This document shows, one piece after another, positions 16,100-30,109 of a stretch of DNA of 64,000 bases. The position numbers were made by a program, and so were the translations under genes. This DNA is from Serpens gallinarum. Its GTDB lineage: Bacteria; Pseudomonadota; Gammaproteobacteria; Pseudomonadales; Pseudomonadaceae. Location of the stretch: NCBI RefSeq assembly GCF_014836765.1, contig NZ_JACSQG010000012.1, positions 36,931-100,930 on the forward strand. The letters are read 5' to 3'. The stretch's first letter is position 1. Each line of letters begins with the position of its first letter. Below the pieces are notes generated by a model. It worked only from the letters and a program-made list of their open reading frames with translations, had not been told where the DNA came from and did no database searches.

Positions 16100-18037
16100 A
16101 TGCGGCTTTTTTTGTGTGAAAAACCTTCCCAGGCCAAGGACATTGCCAAGGTGCTCGGCGCCAGCCGCCGTGGCGACGGGTGCTGGCTGGGGGCCAATGT
16201 CACGGTGACCTGGTGCATCGGCCATTTACTGGAAACCGCGCCGCCGGATGCCTATGACGCGCGCTACAAACGCTGGGCGCTGGCTGATCTGCCGATCATC
16301 CCGGCGCAGTGGAAAATGCAGGTCAAGCCCAGGACGGCTAGCCAGTTCAAGGCGGTCAAGCGTCTGCTGGGCGAGGCGCGTGAGCTGGTGATTGCCACGG
16401 ATGCGGACCGCGAAGGAGAGATGATTGCCCGCGAGCTGGTGGAGCATTGCCGTTATCGCGGGCCGATCCAGCGGCTCTGGCTGTCGGCGCTGGATGAGGC
16501 GTCGATCCGCAAGGCGCTGGCCTCGCTCAAGCCGGGTGCCGAGACCTTCAACCTTTACCATGCCGCGTTGGGGCGTTCGCGTGCCGACTGGTTGATCGGC
16601 ATGAACATGAGCCGCTTGTTTACGCTGCTGGGTCGGCAGTCTGGTTATCAAGGTGTGTTGCCGGTGGGGCGAGTACAGACGCCGACGCTGCGGTTGGTGG
16701 TGGACCGTGATCGCAGCATTGAGGACTTTGTGCCGGTGCCGTTTTGGGCAATTGACGTCGCGCTGCTGGCCGAGGGGTGTGTTTTCACCGCCCAGTGGCG
16801 AGCGCCGGAAGAGGCCTGCGACGATCAAGGTCGCTGCTTGAATCAGGCGCTGGCGCAGAATGCCGCGAACGCGATGAGCGATGCTACCCACGCTCGGGTG
16901 ATGAAACTGCGCACCGAACGCGTGCGCGAAGCGCCGCCCTTACCGTTCGATCTCGGCACGTTGCAGGAGGTGTGTTCCAAGAAGCTGGGACTTGGCGCCC
17001 AGGAAACCCTGGATATCGCACAGGCCCTCTACGAAACCCACAAGCTAATTACCTATCCACGCAGCGATTGTGGCTACCTGCCGCTCAGCCAGCATGGCGA
17101 AGCGCCGGCCATCCTTGCAGCCCTGGTACGTGCCGATCCGGGGCTGACCACATTGCATAAATATCTCGACCCGCAGCGCCGTTCACGGGCTTGGAACGAT
17201 GCCAAGATCAGCGCCCACCACGGTATCATTCCGACCGCCGCCGCAGCGGGGCTGGAGCGGCTGCAGGGCCGGCAGCGCGCGGTCTACACCCTGATCCGGG
17301 CGCGTTATCTGGCTCAGTTTCTGCCCAGCCATGAATACGACCGCACCCAGGCGGATTTCGCATGCGCCGGGCAGGCGCTACGCGCCGTGGGAAAACAAAT
17401 TGCCGAGCCGGGCTGGAAGCGCGCCTTGCCCGAGGCGTTGGCGCCTGCCAAGGGTCGCGAAGCGGTGCAGCCGCAAACCTTACCGGCGCTGGCCGAAGGG
17501 TTGGATTGCGCGGTAACCCAGGTCACGCTCAAGGACCTGTGGACACAGCCACCCAAGCCCTTCACCGAGGGTGACCTGATCAAGGCGATGAAAAACGTCG
17601 CCAAGCTGGTGGACGATCCTCTGCTCAAGCAGAAACTCAAGGACACCACCGGCATAGGCACCGAAGCGACGCGCGCCGGGATCATCCAGGGATTGCTGGA
17701 TCGAGGTTATCTCACCAAGCAGGGCAAGGCCCTGGCGGCCAGTCCGGCGGCGTTCAGCCTGATCGATGCGGTGCCGCGTGCCATTGCCGATCCCGGCACC
17801 ACAGCGATCTGGGAGCAGGCGCTGGACATGGTACAAAGCGGCGAGATGTCGTTAGAGGAGTTTGTCGCCAAGCAATCGGCGTGGATGAGCAAGCATGTGC
17901 AGCGCTGTCTCGGTTTGTGTCTGACCATCAGCGGGCCGGCGCATCCGGGCGGGCAGGGCAAAGCACCCTGGAAGAAAAAGCGTACCGCTGGCGCTGCAAA
18001 ACGCACGACGAAACCGGGCCGAAAAACAGCGCGTTGA
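16100..18037 (+). CDS. topB: DNA topoisomerase III
   Basis: The 645-residue type IA topoisomerase starts MRLFLCEKPSQAKDIA, which fixes ATG 16100 rather than the upstream GTG (16070) or ATG (16091). The Toprim domain shows E7 in CEKPSQ and the metal-binding DADREGE near residue 106. The active-site tyrosine lies in LITYPRSDCGYLP near residue 325. A lysine/arginine-rich tail (KKKRTAGAAKRTTKPGRK) closes the protein in place of zinc fingers. It decatenates and relaxes negatively supercoiled DNA. It is followed 109 bp later by the diaminopimelate dehydrogenase gene, with no functional link evident. Confidence 0.96.
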   Translation: MRLFLCEKPSQAKDIAKVLGASRRGDGCWLGANVTVTWCIGHLLETAPPDAYDARYKRWALADLPIIPAQWKMQVKPRTASQFKAVKRLLGEARELVIATDADREGEMIARELVEHCRYRGPIQRLWLSALDEASIRKALASLKPGAETFNLYHAALGRSRADWLIGMNMSRLFTLLGRQSGYQGVLPVGRVQTPTLRLVVDRDRSIEDFVPVPFWAIDVALLAEGCVFTAQWRAPEEACDDQGRCLNQALAQNAANAMSDATHARVMKLRTERVREAPPLPFDLGTLQEVCSKKLGLGAQETLDIAQALYETHKLITYPRSDCGYLPLSQHGEAPAILAALVRADPGLTTLHKYLDPQRRSRAWNDAKISAHHGIIPTAAAAGLERLQGRQRAVYTLIRARYLAQFLPSHEYDRTQADFACAGQALRAVGKQIAEPGWKRALPEALAPAKGREAVQPQTLPALAEGLDCAVTQVTLKDLWTQPPKPFTEGDLIKAMKNVAKLVDDPLLKQKLKDTTGIGTEATRAGIIQGLLDRGYLTKQGKALAASPAAFSLIDAVPRAIADPGTTAIWEQALDMVQSGEMSLEEFVAKQSAWMSKHVQRCLGLCLTISGPAHPGGQGKAPWKKKRTAGAAKRTTKPGRKTAR

Positions 18038-18146
18038 GCGCTCAGGTGCATCATCCCGCCTGGGATGGTGTAGAGTTTCGCGCCGTCGCGCTCAGCCACT
18101 GTGAGCACTGCGACGGATCTTTTTGGTGAATGAAGAACGGGGATTT

Positions 18147-19133
18147 ATGGGCAAGCAGATTCGCATCGGTATCGTCGGATACGGCAACCTGGGGCGCGGC
18201 GTCGAGGCCGCTATCGCGAAAAATCCGGACATGACGCTGGCGGGGATTTTTACCCGCCGCGCGCCGGCTGACCTGAAGCCGCTGTTCGCGCAAACACCGG
18301 TGCATGCAATGGCGTCGCTGAACGAGTTCCAGCAGACCATCGACGTGCTGATCCTCTGTGGTGGCTCCAAGGACGACCTGCCCGAGCAGGGGCCGGCCCT
18401 GGCCGCGCTGTTCAATACCGTGGACAGCTTTGACACCCATGCACGCATTCCCGAGTATTTCGCTGCGGTGGACGCGCCGGCCCAGGCCCACGGCAAGACG
18501 GCGCTGATATCCATTGGTTGGGACCCGGGCATGTTCTCCATCAACCGCCTGTATGGCGAAGCGCTGCTGCCCGATGGCGTGACCTACACCTTCTGGGGCA
18601 AGGGCCTGAGTCAGGGGCATTCCGATGCCGTGCGCCGGGTGCCGGGCGTCAAGGCCGGTGTGCAGTACACGCTCCCTTCGCCGGATGCAATCGAGCGGGT
18701 ACGTAGCGGTGCGCGTCCCGAGCTGTCCACTCGCGAAAAGCACACCCGTGAATGCTATGTCGTGCTGGAAGAAGGCGCTGATGCCGCTGTGGTGGAGAAG
18801 GCGATTGTGGGCATGCCGCATTACTTCGCCGATTACGACACCCGCGTGAACTTCATCAATGAAGAAACCTTGCGCACCGAGCACAACCGCATGCCCCATG
18901 GCGGTTTCGTGATTCGCAGCGGCAACACCAGCGAGGCCCATGCGCAAGTGGTCGAGTATTCGCTGCAGCTGGAAAGCAACCCCGAATTCACCGCCAGTGT
19001 TCTGGTGGCCTACGCACGTGCGGCTTACCGCCTGAATCAGCAGGGCCAGTTCGGCGCCAAGACCGCTTTCGACGTTGCACCGGGCCTGCTGTCGATCAAG
19101 TCGCCGGCGCAGCTGCGCGAAGAGTTGCTGTAA
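18147..19133 (+). CDS. ddh: meso-diaminopimelate D-dehydrogenase
   Basis: The 328-residue protein has an N-terminal Rossmann fold (IRIGIVGYGNLGRGVEAAI). The DapDH substrate motifs follow: DSFDTHARIPEYF, SIGWDPGMFSINRLYGEALLPDG, TFWGKGLSQGHSDAVRRVPGVK and NTSEAHAQVVEY. Start ATG 18147 matches the family N-terminus; the upstream TTG at 18123 adds unlikely residues. The enzyme interconverts meso-diaminopimelate and L-2-amino-6-oxopimelate with NADP(H), a one-step lysine branch known from Corynebacterium and some Firmicutes and Bacteroidetes. Pseudomonads normally rely on the succinylase route, so its presence is notable and suggests gain by transfer or a role in D-amino acid or peptidoglycan turnover. 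Confidence 0.92.
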   Translation: MGKQIRIGIVGYGNLGRGVEAAIAKNPDMTLAGIFTRRAPADLKPLFAQTPVHAMASLNEFQQTIDVLILCGGSKDDLPEQGPALAALFNTVDSFDTHARIPEYFAAVDAPAQAHGKTALISIGWDPGMFSINRLYGEALLPDGVTYTFWGKGLSQGHSDAVRRVPGVKAGVQYTLPSPDAIERVRSGARPELSTREKHTRECYVVLEEGADAAVVEKAIVGMPHYFADYDTRVNFINEETLRTEHNRMPHGGFVIRSGNTSEAHAQVVEYSLQLESNPEFTASVLVAYARAAYRLNQQGQFGAKTAFDVAPGLLSIKSPAQLREELL

Positions 19134-19287
19134 CGCGACAACGCCGATCGGCTGTTTAAGGCTGTCTTTCTGGGGCCGCGAGTTGCTTGGGATCAATTTT
19201 TGCTTTGTACGGGACGGCTATGGTCTCCCGTACCGTTGCTGATCCCTTCAAGCACATTCGGTGTTCAACCCACAGAGGAAGACAGAC

Positions 19288-19737
19288 ATGATTTCCAGTC
19301 GTGAAGACGTCACCAAAATGATTCTGGCCGCCAAGGTCAGCAAAGGCCTGAAATGGCGGCAGGTTGCGGAAGCGCTCGGCTTGTCCAAGGAGTGGACCAC
19401 GGCCGCCTGCCTGGGCCAGATGACGTTTGACAAGGCCCAGGCAGAAGCCGTGGGCGACCTGTTTGGCCTGTCTGACGAAGCCGTGGCCTGGCTGCAGATC
19501 GTGCCCCATAAAGGGTCATTGCCCAGCGCTGTGCCCACCGATCCACTGATCTATCGCTGGTACGAGATCGTCAACGTCTATGGCAGCACCCTCAAGGAGC
19601 TGATTCACGAGGAGTTTGGTGACGGCATCATGAGCGCCATTGATTTTTCGATGGACATCCAGCGAGAGGAAGACCCCAAGGGCGATCGGGTCAACGTGGT
19701 GCTGTCCGGCAAATTCCTGCCCTACAAAAGCTATTGA
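19288..19737 (+). CDS. cynS: Cyanate hydratase (cyanase)
   Basis: The 149-residue protein has the cyanase helical N-terminal domain and the catalytic C-terminal domain TDPLIYRWYEIVNVYGSTLKELIHEEFGDGIMSAIDF. Residues R90, E93 and S116 correspond to the Arg-Glu-Ser active site of the E. coli enzyme. It converts cyanate and bicarbonate to ammonia and carbon dioxide as a decamer. Start ATG 19288 has GAGGAAG seven bases upstream. Here it stands alone: no cynR regulator, carbonic anhydrase or nitrate/cyanate transporter gene is adjacent. Confidence 0.96.
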   Translation: MISSREDVTKMILAAKVSKGLKWRQVAEALGLSKEWTTAACLGQMTFDKAQAEAVGDLFGLSDEAVAWLQIVPHKGSLPSAVPTDPLIYRWYEIVNVYGSTLKELIHEEFGDGIMSAIDFSMDIQREEDPKGDRVNVVLSGKFLPYKSY

Positions 19738-19858
19738 GGCGACAGGGCTAATCGGTTCCCGGACCGGCACGCGTGGCCGGTCACGGGGCAGCGTTCGATT
19801 GCGTCTCTGGCTTCCTGTTAGAATCGCTCCCCGGCAATTCCACACCAGACGTTATCGA

Positions 19859-20872
19859 ATGCACGCTGAACCCGTTTTGACCTCCGCAACAACGTTTCCC
19901 ACCCTGTCCCGTCGCTTTTCCGTGGCGCCGATGATGGATTGGACGGATCGGCATTGCCGGTACTTCCTGCGCCAATTGTCCCGCCATACCTTGCTCTACA
20001 CCGAGATGGTCACCACCGGGGCGTTGCTGCATGGTGATCATCCCGAGCGTTTTTTGCGCCATGACGAGTGTGAGCATCCGCTGGCGCTGCAGTTGGGCGG
20101 TAGTCGGCCGGACGAGTTGGCCGCCTGCGCGAAAATGGCCGAGGCCGCCGGGTACGATGAGGTAAACCTGAACGTCGGTTGCCCCAGCGACCGCGTGCAG
20201 AACAACATGATTGGCGCCTGCCTGATGGGCCATCCGGCGCTGGTGGCCGAGTGCGTCAAGGCGATGCGCGATGCGGTCGGCATCGAGGTGACGGTCAAGC
20301 ACCGGATCGGCATCGATGGCCGTGACAGTTACGCCGAGTTGTGCGATTTCGTCGGCCAGGTGCGCGAGGCGGGCTGCCGCAGTTTTACCGTGCATGCGCG
20401 CATCGCCATTCTCGAAGGCCTGTCGCCCAAGGCCAATCGCGAAATCCCGCCGCTGCGTTATGACGTCGCCGCGCAGCTGAAACGCGATTTTCCGGACCTG
20501 GAAATCATCCTCAACGGCGGGATCAAGACCCTGGATGAATGCCGAACCCATCTGCAGACCTTCGATGGTGTCATGCTCGGCCGCGAGGCCTACCACAACC
20601 CTTATTTGCTGGCCCAGGTGGATGCAGAGCTGTTTGGTAGCGAGGCGCCGTCGATCAGTCGCGCTGAAACGCTGGCGCGCATGCGTCCGTATATCGAGCG
20701 TCACCTGGCCGAAGGCGGCGTGATGCATCACATCACCCGTCACGTGCTCGGCTTGGGGCAGGGCTTTCCGGGCGCCCGGCGTTTCCGCCAACTGCTGTCG
20801 GTGGACGTGCACAAGGCGCCTGAGCCGCTGGCGGTGCTCGACCAGGCCATTGAGATGCTGGCCGGGCGCTAA
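19859..20872 (+). CDS. dusA: tRNA-dihydrouridine(20/20a) synthase
   Basis: The 337-residue flavoprotein shows the Dus hallmark LSRRFSVAPMMDWTDRHCRYFLRQLS at the start. The FMN-barrel catalytic motif NVGCPSDRVQNN contains the active cysteine near residue 114. GREAYHNPYLLAQVD and GLGQGFPGARRFRQLLS follow; the last is typical of DusA. It reduces uridine 20/20a in the tRNA D-loop with NADPH. ATG 19859 gives a normal length, although the frame is open upstream to 19640 across cynS. It precedes transaldolase by 172 bp. Confidence 0.95.
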   Translation: MHAEPVLTSATTFPTLSRRFSVAPMMDWTDRHCRYFLRQLSRHTLLYTEMVTTGALLHGDHPERFLRHDECEHPLALQLGGSRPDELAACAKMAEAAGYDEVNLNVGCPSDRVQNNMIGACLMGHPALVAECVKAMRDAVGIEVTVKHRIGIDGRDSYAELCDFVGQVREAGCRSFTVHARIAILEGLSPKANREIPPLRYDVAAQLKRDFPDLEIILNGGIKTLDECRTHLQTFDGVMLGREAYHNPYLLAQVDAELFGSEAPSISRAETLARMRPYIERHLAEGGVMHHITRHVLGLGQGFPGARRFRQLLSVDVHKAPEPLAVLDQAIEMLAGR

Positions 20873-21044
20873 TGGATTGCGGCTCCGGCGGAAAACAGCG
20901 GCGGTAATCTCCGCGTAGCAACTTGCTGATATGCTCCAAGGGCTTGTGCCCTTCGCTACGGCGAAAAAACGGGAGCGATGAGAATCTCTCATCCATTACC
21001 GTGTCAGGGAATGACTCTTTCGATCTGCATATCAGGTACCGCCC

Positions 21045-21977
21045 ATGTCTTCCAAGCTGGAACAGCTCAAAGCCATCACTACCGTTGTCGCCGACTCGGG
21101 CGATCTGGAGGCGATTGCTCGCCTTAAACCCGTGGATGCCACCACCAATCCGTCGCTGCTGCTCAAGGCCGCCGCCATGCCGGGTTATGCCGCGTTGCTC
21201 GATCAATCGATCGCAGCCAGCGGCGGCGACTTGACCCTGGCCTGCGACCGCTTCGCCGTAGCCGTGGGGCAGGAAATCCTCAAGATCATTCCCGGACGGA
21301 TTTCCACCGAGGTGGATGCCCGACTGTCTTTTGATACCCAGGCGACCCTGCGTCGTGCCGAACGACTCATCGATCTGTATAAGCAGGCGGGCATCGGCCG
21401 TGAGCGGGTGCTGATCAAGGTTGCCGCCACCTGGGAAGGCATTCGTGCCGCCGAGCTACTGGAAAAGGCCGGCATCCAGACCAACCTGACACTGCTGTTC
21501 TCATTTGCCCAGGCCGTGGCCTGTGCGGACGCCGGTGTATTTCTGATTTCACCTTTCGTGGGGCGCATCTACGACTGGTACAAAAAAGCCGATGGGCGAG
21601 ATTTTACCGGCGCAGAAGACCCTGGCGTGCGTTCGGTGACGCGTATCTACAACTATTACAAAGCCAACGGCTACGCGACCGTGGTCATGGGCGCGAGCTT
21701 TCGCAACCTGGGCCAGATCGAACAACTGGCAGGCTGCGACCGCCTGACCATCAGCCCCGAGTTGCTGCAGCAGCTGTCTGAGGATACACAGACGCTGGAG
21801 CGTCGCCTGCAACCAGGTGCCTCCGCCGAGCCGCGCCAGTCTCTGGATGAAGCCGCGTTCCGCTGGGCCTTGAACGAAGACGCCATGGCGACGGAAAAAT
21901 TGGCTGAAGGGATTCGCCAGTTCGCCCGGGACCAGGAAAAGCTTGAGGCGTTGCTCAAGGCTCGCGCCGAGCGCTGA
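21045..21977 (+). CDS. tal: Transaldolase
   Basis: The 310-residue TalB-type enzyme carries the signatures [13 protein letters not shown] near residue 33 and [34 protein letters not shown] near 125-158. The Schiff-base lysine is in VLIKVAAT. It transfers a dihydroxyacetone unit between sugar phosphates in the non-oxidative pentose phosphate pathway. Length and sequence are those of the E. coli/Pseudomonas subclass. The dusA-tal order is familiar in pseudomonads. An unusually long perfect hairpin follows the stop. Confidence 0.96.
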   Translation: MSSKLEQLKAITTVVADSGDLEAIARLKPVDATTNPSLLLKAAAMPGYAALLDQSIAASGGDLTLACDRFAVAVGQEILKIIPGRISTEVDARLSFDTQATLRRAERLIDLYKQAGIGRERVLIKVAATWEGIRAAELLEKAGIQTNLTLLFSFAQAVACADAGVFLISPFVGRIYDWYKKADGRDFTGAEDPGVRSVTRIYNYYKANGYATVVMGASFRNLGQIEQLAGCDRLTISPELLQQLSEDTQTLERRLQPGASAEPRQSLDEAAFRWALNEDAMATEKLAEGIRQFARDQEKLEALLKARAER

Positions 21978-21982
21978 AAACG

Positions 21983-22018
21983 GTGCAGGATGGACAACAA
22001 CGGTTGTCCATCCTGCAC
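21983..22018 (+). terminator. 16-bp perfect hairpin after tal
   Basis: GTGCAGGATGGACAAC (21983-21998), loop AACG, GTTGTCCATCCTGCAC (22003-22018) form an uninterrupted 16-bp stem only five bases past the tal stop codon. The downstream sequence lacks a T-run. It probably stabilises or ends the tal message. Confidence 0.65.
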
Positions 22019-22155
22019 GCTGGCTGTTTCGTTGAGAGAAAAGACGGTAGCCGCGACGCCATCGAAAGGGCACACGCGGCGCCGGTTTATTCCAGTGGCA
22101 TTTGCAAGGTCGGGATCGCACACTAGCGCCCCTTTTCTGGTCGGTGAGGTTTGAA

Positions 22156-23082
22156 GTGTCCAAAGGCGTAGTGCTTTCGGTCATGGCTTCGGTGCTGTTT
22201 GCCGCTCTGTATTACCTGTCGACCCTGTTGGTTCCGCTGAGCGGGACCGAGATTTTCGGCTGGCGGGTCATCCTCACGTTGCCTTGCTTGATGCTGTTCA
22301 TCAGCCTGACCGGGGGATGGTCCGCGGTGGCCGAGTTGACGCGGCGCGTTCGCGCCGCGCCCTGGTTGGTGCCTGGCATGGTGCTGTGCGCCTTCCTGTT
22401 TGGCGTGCAACTCTGGCTGTTCCTCTGGGCTCCCCTGCAGGGGCGCGGCCTGAATGTCTCGCTGGGTTATTTTCTTTTGCCGCTGAGCATGATCCTGGTG
22501 GGCCGCTTACTGTTCAACGAGCGACTGAGCCGGCTGCAGCAGCTGGCAACGCTACTGGCGGTATGCGGCGTAGCCAATCAGATACTGGTGGTTGGCGGCC
22601 TGGCCTGGGAGACCTGGTTGGTAGCGCTGGGCTATCCCGGCTATTTTGCCTTGCGCCGCAAGATGGGCACCGATGGATTGGGCGGCATGTGGTTCGAAAT
22701 GATCCTGATGGTGCCGGTGGCGCTCTGGTTTGCCTGGGCGGGTGGCGAAATGGTGGTGCATTTCAGCGAGCAACCCCGTCTGTTCGGCCTGGTGCCCTTG
22801 ATGGGCATGATCAGCGCCTGGGCCTTGATCAGCTATCTGATGGCCAGTCGCCTATTGCCACTGGGCTTGTTCGGGTTGCTGGGTTATGTCGAGCCAGTGC
22901 TGCTGGTGCTGGTTTCGCTGTTGATCGGTGAGCGGATTCAGAGCAACGAATGGCTTACATATATCCCCATCTGGGCGGCCGTGCTGGTGCTGGTGCTGGA
23001 AGGCGCGCGGCATGTCTGGCGCCGGCACGGGGCTGCGCCCAGCACGCAAGCACAGCGTGAGCCAAGGCCCACCCGGCATTAG
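22156..23082 (+). CDS. rarD: EamA/RarD-family transporter
   Basis: The 308-residue protein has about ten transmembrane segments and RarD-type motifs: VLFAALYYLSTLLVPLSGTEIFGWRV near the start, LWAPLQGRGLNVSLGYFLLPLSMILVGRLLFNERLS in the middle, GLFGLLGYVEPVLLVLVSLLIGERI near the end. GTG 22156 is chosen because GGTGAGG lies seven bases before it and the longer frame adds a polar extension. It belongs to the drug/metabolite transporter superfamily; the substrate is unknown. Its stop overlaps the convergent gcvT stop. Confidence 0.85.
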   Translation: MSKGVVLSVMASVLFAALYYLSTLLVPLSGTEIFGWRVILTLPCLMLFISLTGGWSAVAELTRRVRAAPWLVPGMVLCAFLFGVQLWLFLWAPLQGRGLNVSLGYFLLPLSMILVGRLLFNERLSRLQQLATLLAVCGVANQILVVGGLAWETWLVALGYPGYFALRRKMGTDGLGGMWFEMILMVPVALWFAWAGGEMVVHFSEQPRLFGLVPLMGMISAWALISYLMASRLLPLGLFGLLGYVEPVLLVLVSLLIGERIQSNEWLTYIPIWAAVLVLVLEGARHVWRRHGAAPSTQAQREPRPTRH

Positions 23083-24203
23083 CCGCGGTAATAGCGTTGC
23101 GGCACGAACGGCATCTTGGCCACCGTAACCGCCACACGTTTGTCGCGCACCCGTGCCCAGAGCTGAGTTCCCAGCGTTGCCTGGTCGCTGTCCACATACC
23201 CCATAGCCACCGGAGCACCCAGGCTGGGCGCAAAACCACCGCTGGTAACCTGGCCGATCACTGTGTCGTTGGCGTCCAGTAGGTCGGCGCCTTCTCGAAC
23301 CGGGATGCGCTCCTGGGGTAGCAAACCAACGCGTTTGCGGGCCACGCCGTCGCGCTGCTGGGCGAAAATGCGCTCGGCACCGGGAAAGCCACCTGCCCGG
23401 TCACCCTCGGCACGGCGTACTTTGGAAATGGCCCAGAGCAGGCCGGCTTCGGCCGGCGTGGTGCTGGGGTTCATGTCGTGGCCGTACAGACACAGCCCGG
23501 CTTCCAGGCGCAGCGAGTCGCGGGCGCCAAGGCCGATGGGTTGGACTTCTTTTTCGCTGAGCAGGTGGCGGGCAAGGGCGTCGGCATGGCTGGCGGGCAC
23601 GGAGATTTCGAACCCGTCCTCGCCGGTATAGCCGGAACGGCTGGCCAGGCACTCGCAACCGAGCAGTTCGACGGGCGCGATCTGCATAAACGTCATTTGT
23701 TCCACCTGGGGGGCCAGACGGGCGAGCACGGCGGCGGCCTGCGGCCCCTGCAAGGCAAGCAGTGCGCGCTCTTCGAACAGCGGCTCGATTCCACACTGCG
23801 TGCCGAGATGCTGCTGCAGGTGCTTCAGGTCGTGCGTCTTGCAGGCGGCGTTGACCACCAGTAACAGCCGGTCTTCAGCGAGCTTGGCAACCATCAGGTC
23901 GTCGAGGATGCCTCCCTGTTCGTCAGTGAACAGGGCATAGCGCTGCTGGCCTACAGGCAAGTCGATAATGTCCACCGGCACCAGGCTTTCCAAGGCGCTC
24001 GCCGCCGCCCTGCCATGCAACAGAATCTGGCCCATGTGCGAGACATCAAACAGGCCAGCCTGCTCACGGGTGTGCAGGTGCTCCTTGAGAATGCCCAGCG
24101 AGTAGTGCAGCGGCATCTCGTAGCCTGCGAATGGCACCAGGCGGGCACCACGTTCTTGGTGCAGGGCGTGTAACGGGGTTTTTGCCAAGGCTTCGGTGGT
24201 CAT
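23079..24203 (-). CDS. gcvT: Glycine cleavage system T protein (aminomethyltransferase)
   Basis: The 374-residue protein shows the GcvT folate-binding pattern: RLVPFAGYEMPLHY at the start, AGLFDVSHMGQILLHG, the SRSGYTGEDGFEI motif near residue 190, and PIGLGARDSLRLEAGLCLYGHDM. It transfers the methylene group from the aminomethyl-lipoyl H protein to tetrahydrofolate, releasing ammonia. GAAGGAGA lies before the ATG. It is the last gene in the minus-strand series gcvP-sdaA-gcvT. The partner H protein gene is not in this window. Confidence 0.96.
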   Translation of the reverse strand: MTTEALAKTPLHALHQERGARLVPFAGYEMPLHYSLGILKEHLHTREQAGLFDVSHMGQILLHGRAAASALESLVPVDIIDLPVGQQRYALFTDEQGGILDDLMVAKLAEDRLLLVVNAACKTHDLKHLQQHLGTQCGIEPLFEERALLALQGPQAAAVLARLAPQVEQMTFMQIAPVELLGCECLASRSGYTGEDGFEISVPASHADALARHLLSEKEVQPIGLGARDSLRLEAGLCLYGHDMNPSTTPAEAGLLWAISKVRRAEGDRAGGFPGAERIFAQQRDGVARKRVGLLPQERIPVREGADLLDANDTVIGQVTSGGFAPSLGAPVAMGYVDSDQATLGTQLWARVRDKRVAVTVAKMPFVPQRYYRG

Positions 24204-24316
24204 AGGGTTCTCCTTCGGTAGCTAGAAGCTGCAAGCGCCAAGCCGCAAACAGAGGCAGCGAACAGTGGGTGATTTGGACAAGTGGATTTAGCTGTCGCTG
24301 AAGCTTGCCTCTGCTT

Positions 24317-25693
<1,377 letters not shown>

Positions 25694-25794
25694 GTGACAC
25701 TCCGAAGATAACGTTCAATGTAAATCTCAGCTCAGTACAGTTGGCCAGGCCGGGGAATGCCAGCTTTCCCTGGACGCTTGCCGAGCTCAGAGTT

Positions 25795-28656
<2,862 letters not shown>

Positions 28657-28741
28657 CGGGCGGTTCCTTTGAGCGGCGGTCTGGCTGCCATGCCGCTCAA
28701 GTGTTGACCCCGACGGTGATGCCGTCCAGTAGCCGCGTTGT

Positions 28742-29671
28742 TCAGCCCACCCGGCGCAGGCTGAGCATGACGATACCGCTGAGAACGATGGCACCACCGA
28801 CCATTTGTAGCCCACCGAGCATCTGGCCAAGAATCAGCCAGCCCAGCATCAGGCTGGCAATGGGTTCGATGTTCATCACGGGTGTGTTCTGCGCCATGTT
28901 CAGGCGGGGGAACAGGATGAACAGCAGCGAAAAGGGCGTGCCATACAGCACCGCCAGCGCGGCCAACCCCAACCAGCCGCTGGTACTGGCTGGCAGGCTC
29001 AGCGCGCCGGGCATGAGGTCGCTGACCCCGACTAGCAACATGCTGGTGAACACCACGGACATGGTCAGCATGCTGCGCAGCGCCCCTCGCACGTCGGCCA
29101 GCTTGTGATCGGTGACCCAGAGTGCTCCAGCAAACGCACTGGCCGCGCAGAACGCCAGCAGCACCCCAAGCAGCCAGTCACTGCTCGGTGATGCTTCGGC
29201 GCTCAAGCGGGCTGGCACATCCAGCGCCAGGACCAGGCCGAACAGAATCAGCGCCATTAGCAGGCTGGTGCGCCGTCCCGGTGCGCTGCCGCCCAGTGCC
29301 CAGGTAAGCAGCGCCAGCAGAATGGGGAACACGTTGGCCACCAGCAACGCCAACGCAACCGGGATGCGGGCGACTGCCGAGTACAGGGTCAGGCTCTGGG
29401 TCGCAATCAGCAGGCCGAGCAGCAACTGCCAGCCGCGCGTCCCGCCAGGCAGCTGCAGGCGTTGGCGCTGCCAGCACAGAATGCCGATCAGCACCAGCAG
29501 GGTCAGTCCTGACCGGCACAGGACAGCTAGCAAGACACCCGCACCATCATCGAAGGCGATGCGTGCGGCGATGTGGTTGGCGGCGAATGAACAGGCCAGG
29601 CAGGCCAGTATCAGAACCGCGACGGGACGTGAGAAAGGCGTCGCAACAGCAAGAGAACTACGACTGGACAT
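28742..29671 (-). CDS. EamA-domain DMT-superfamily transporter
   Basis: The 309-residue membrane protein has about ten hydrophobic segments in two EamA repeats: [25 protein letters not shown] at the start and [44 protein letters not shown] at the end. ATG 29671 ([13 protein letters not shown]) is the sensible start; the frame stays open for another 1.3 kb upstream, but that is antisense to smc and low in plausibility. It may export an amino acid or related metabolite. It lies 85 bp upstream of gcvP on the same strand and may share its transcript. Confidence 0.88.
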   Translation of the reverse strand: MSSRSSLAVATPFSRPVAVLILACLACSFAANHIAARIAFDDGAGVLLAVLCRSGLTLLVLIGILCWQRQRLQLPGGTRGWQLLLGLLIATQSLTLYSAVARIPVALALLVANVFPILLALLTWALGGSAPGRRTSLLMALILFGLVLALDVPARLSAEASPSSDWLLGVLLAFCAASAFAGALWVTDHKLADVRGALRSMLTMSVVFTSMLLVGVSDLMPGALSLPASTSGWLGLAALAVLYGTPFSLLFILFPRLNMAQNTPVMNIEPIASLMLGWLILGQMLGGLQMVGGAIVLSGIVMLSLRRVG

Positions 29672-30109
29672 GAACGGAAGAGCGCCTGGGGCAAGAGGGC
29701 TGAAAAGCTTTCGAGCATACTCTTTTCTGCCGCTTGGGTGTGCGGACCGGGCGTGGTAGAGCAGCCGCAAAGTGCTCGTCAGCAAGGATTGCCCGCACAG
29801 ACGAGGCGCTGTCAATTGCCTGTGAAGCGGCCGTTCGTCTGCTTTTGCCAAGGAGGCTCTGTGGTACACTTCGCGCCTTTCGTATGCCGCGCGCAGACGG
29901 CTTTTGGGGCCGATTTTCGACGTGCCCGAGCCTGAGAAAAACACACGCGTCCACCGAAGGAAACCCATGACGTTCAAGGGGTCGAACAATTTTGCCCGGC
30001 TAGCGTTACGCGCTCGTACGCTACGCCGTTTCGTAAACCCGCTGGGTACCTGCGGCCGCCCTTGTTCCGCGCGGAGCGTCGGGGTTGTGCCGGTTGGCGG
30101 AGTGCGTCC
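29672..30109. promoter_or_regulatory. 438-bp divergent region between EamA gene and smc
   Basis: Both the EamA gene (leftward) and smc (rightward) should be driven from here. The left part is rather AT-rich (AAAAGCTTTCGAGCATACTC). No confident -35/-10 pair was identified. A small open frame with a good ribosome site lies at 29967-30119 and is listed separately. Nothing else recognisable was seen. Confidence 0.4.

Noticed and set aside
28657..28741. Glycine riboswitch ahead of gcvP
   Set aside because: The 85-bp gap is too short for a tandem aptamer, and no conserved glycine-aptamer core was recognised there or upstream of the EamA gene.
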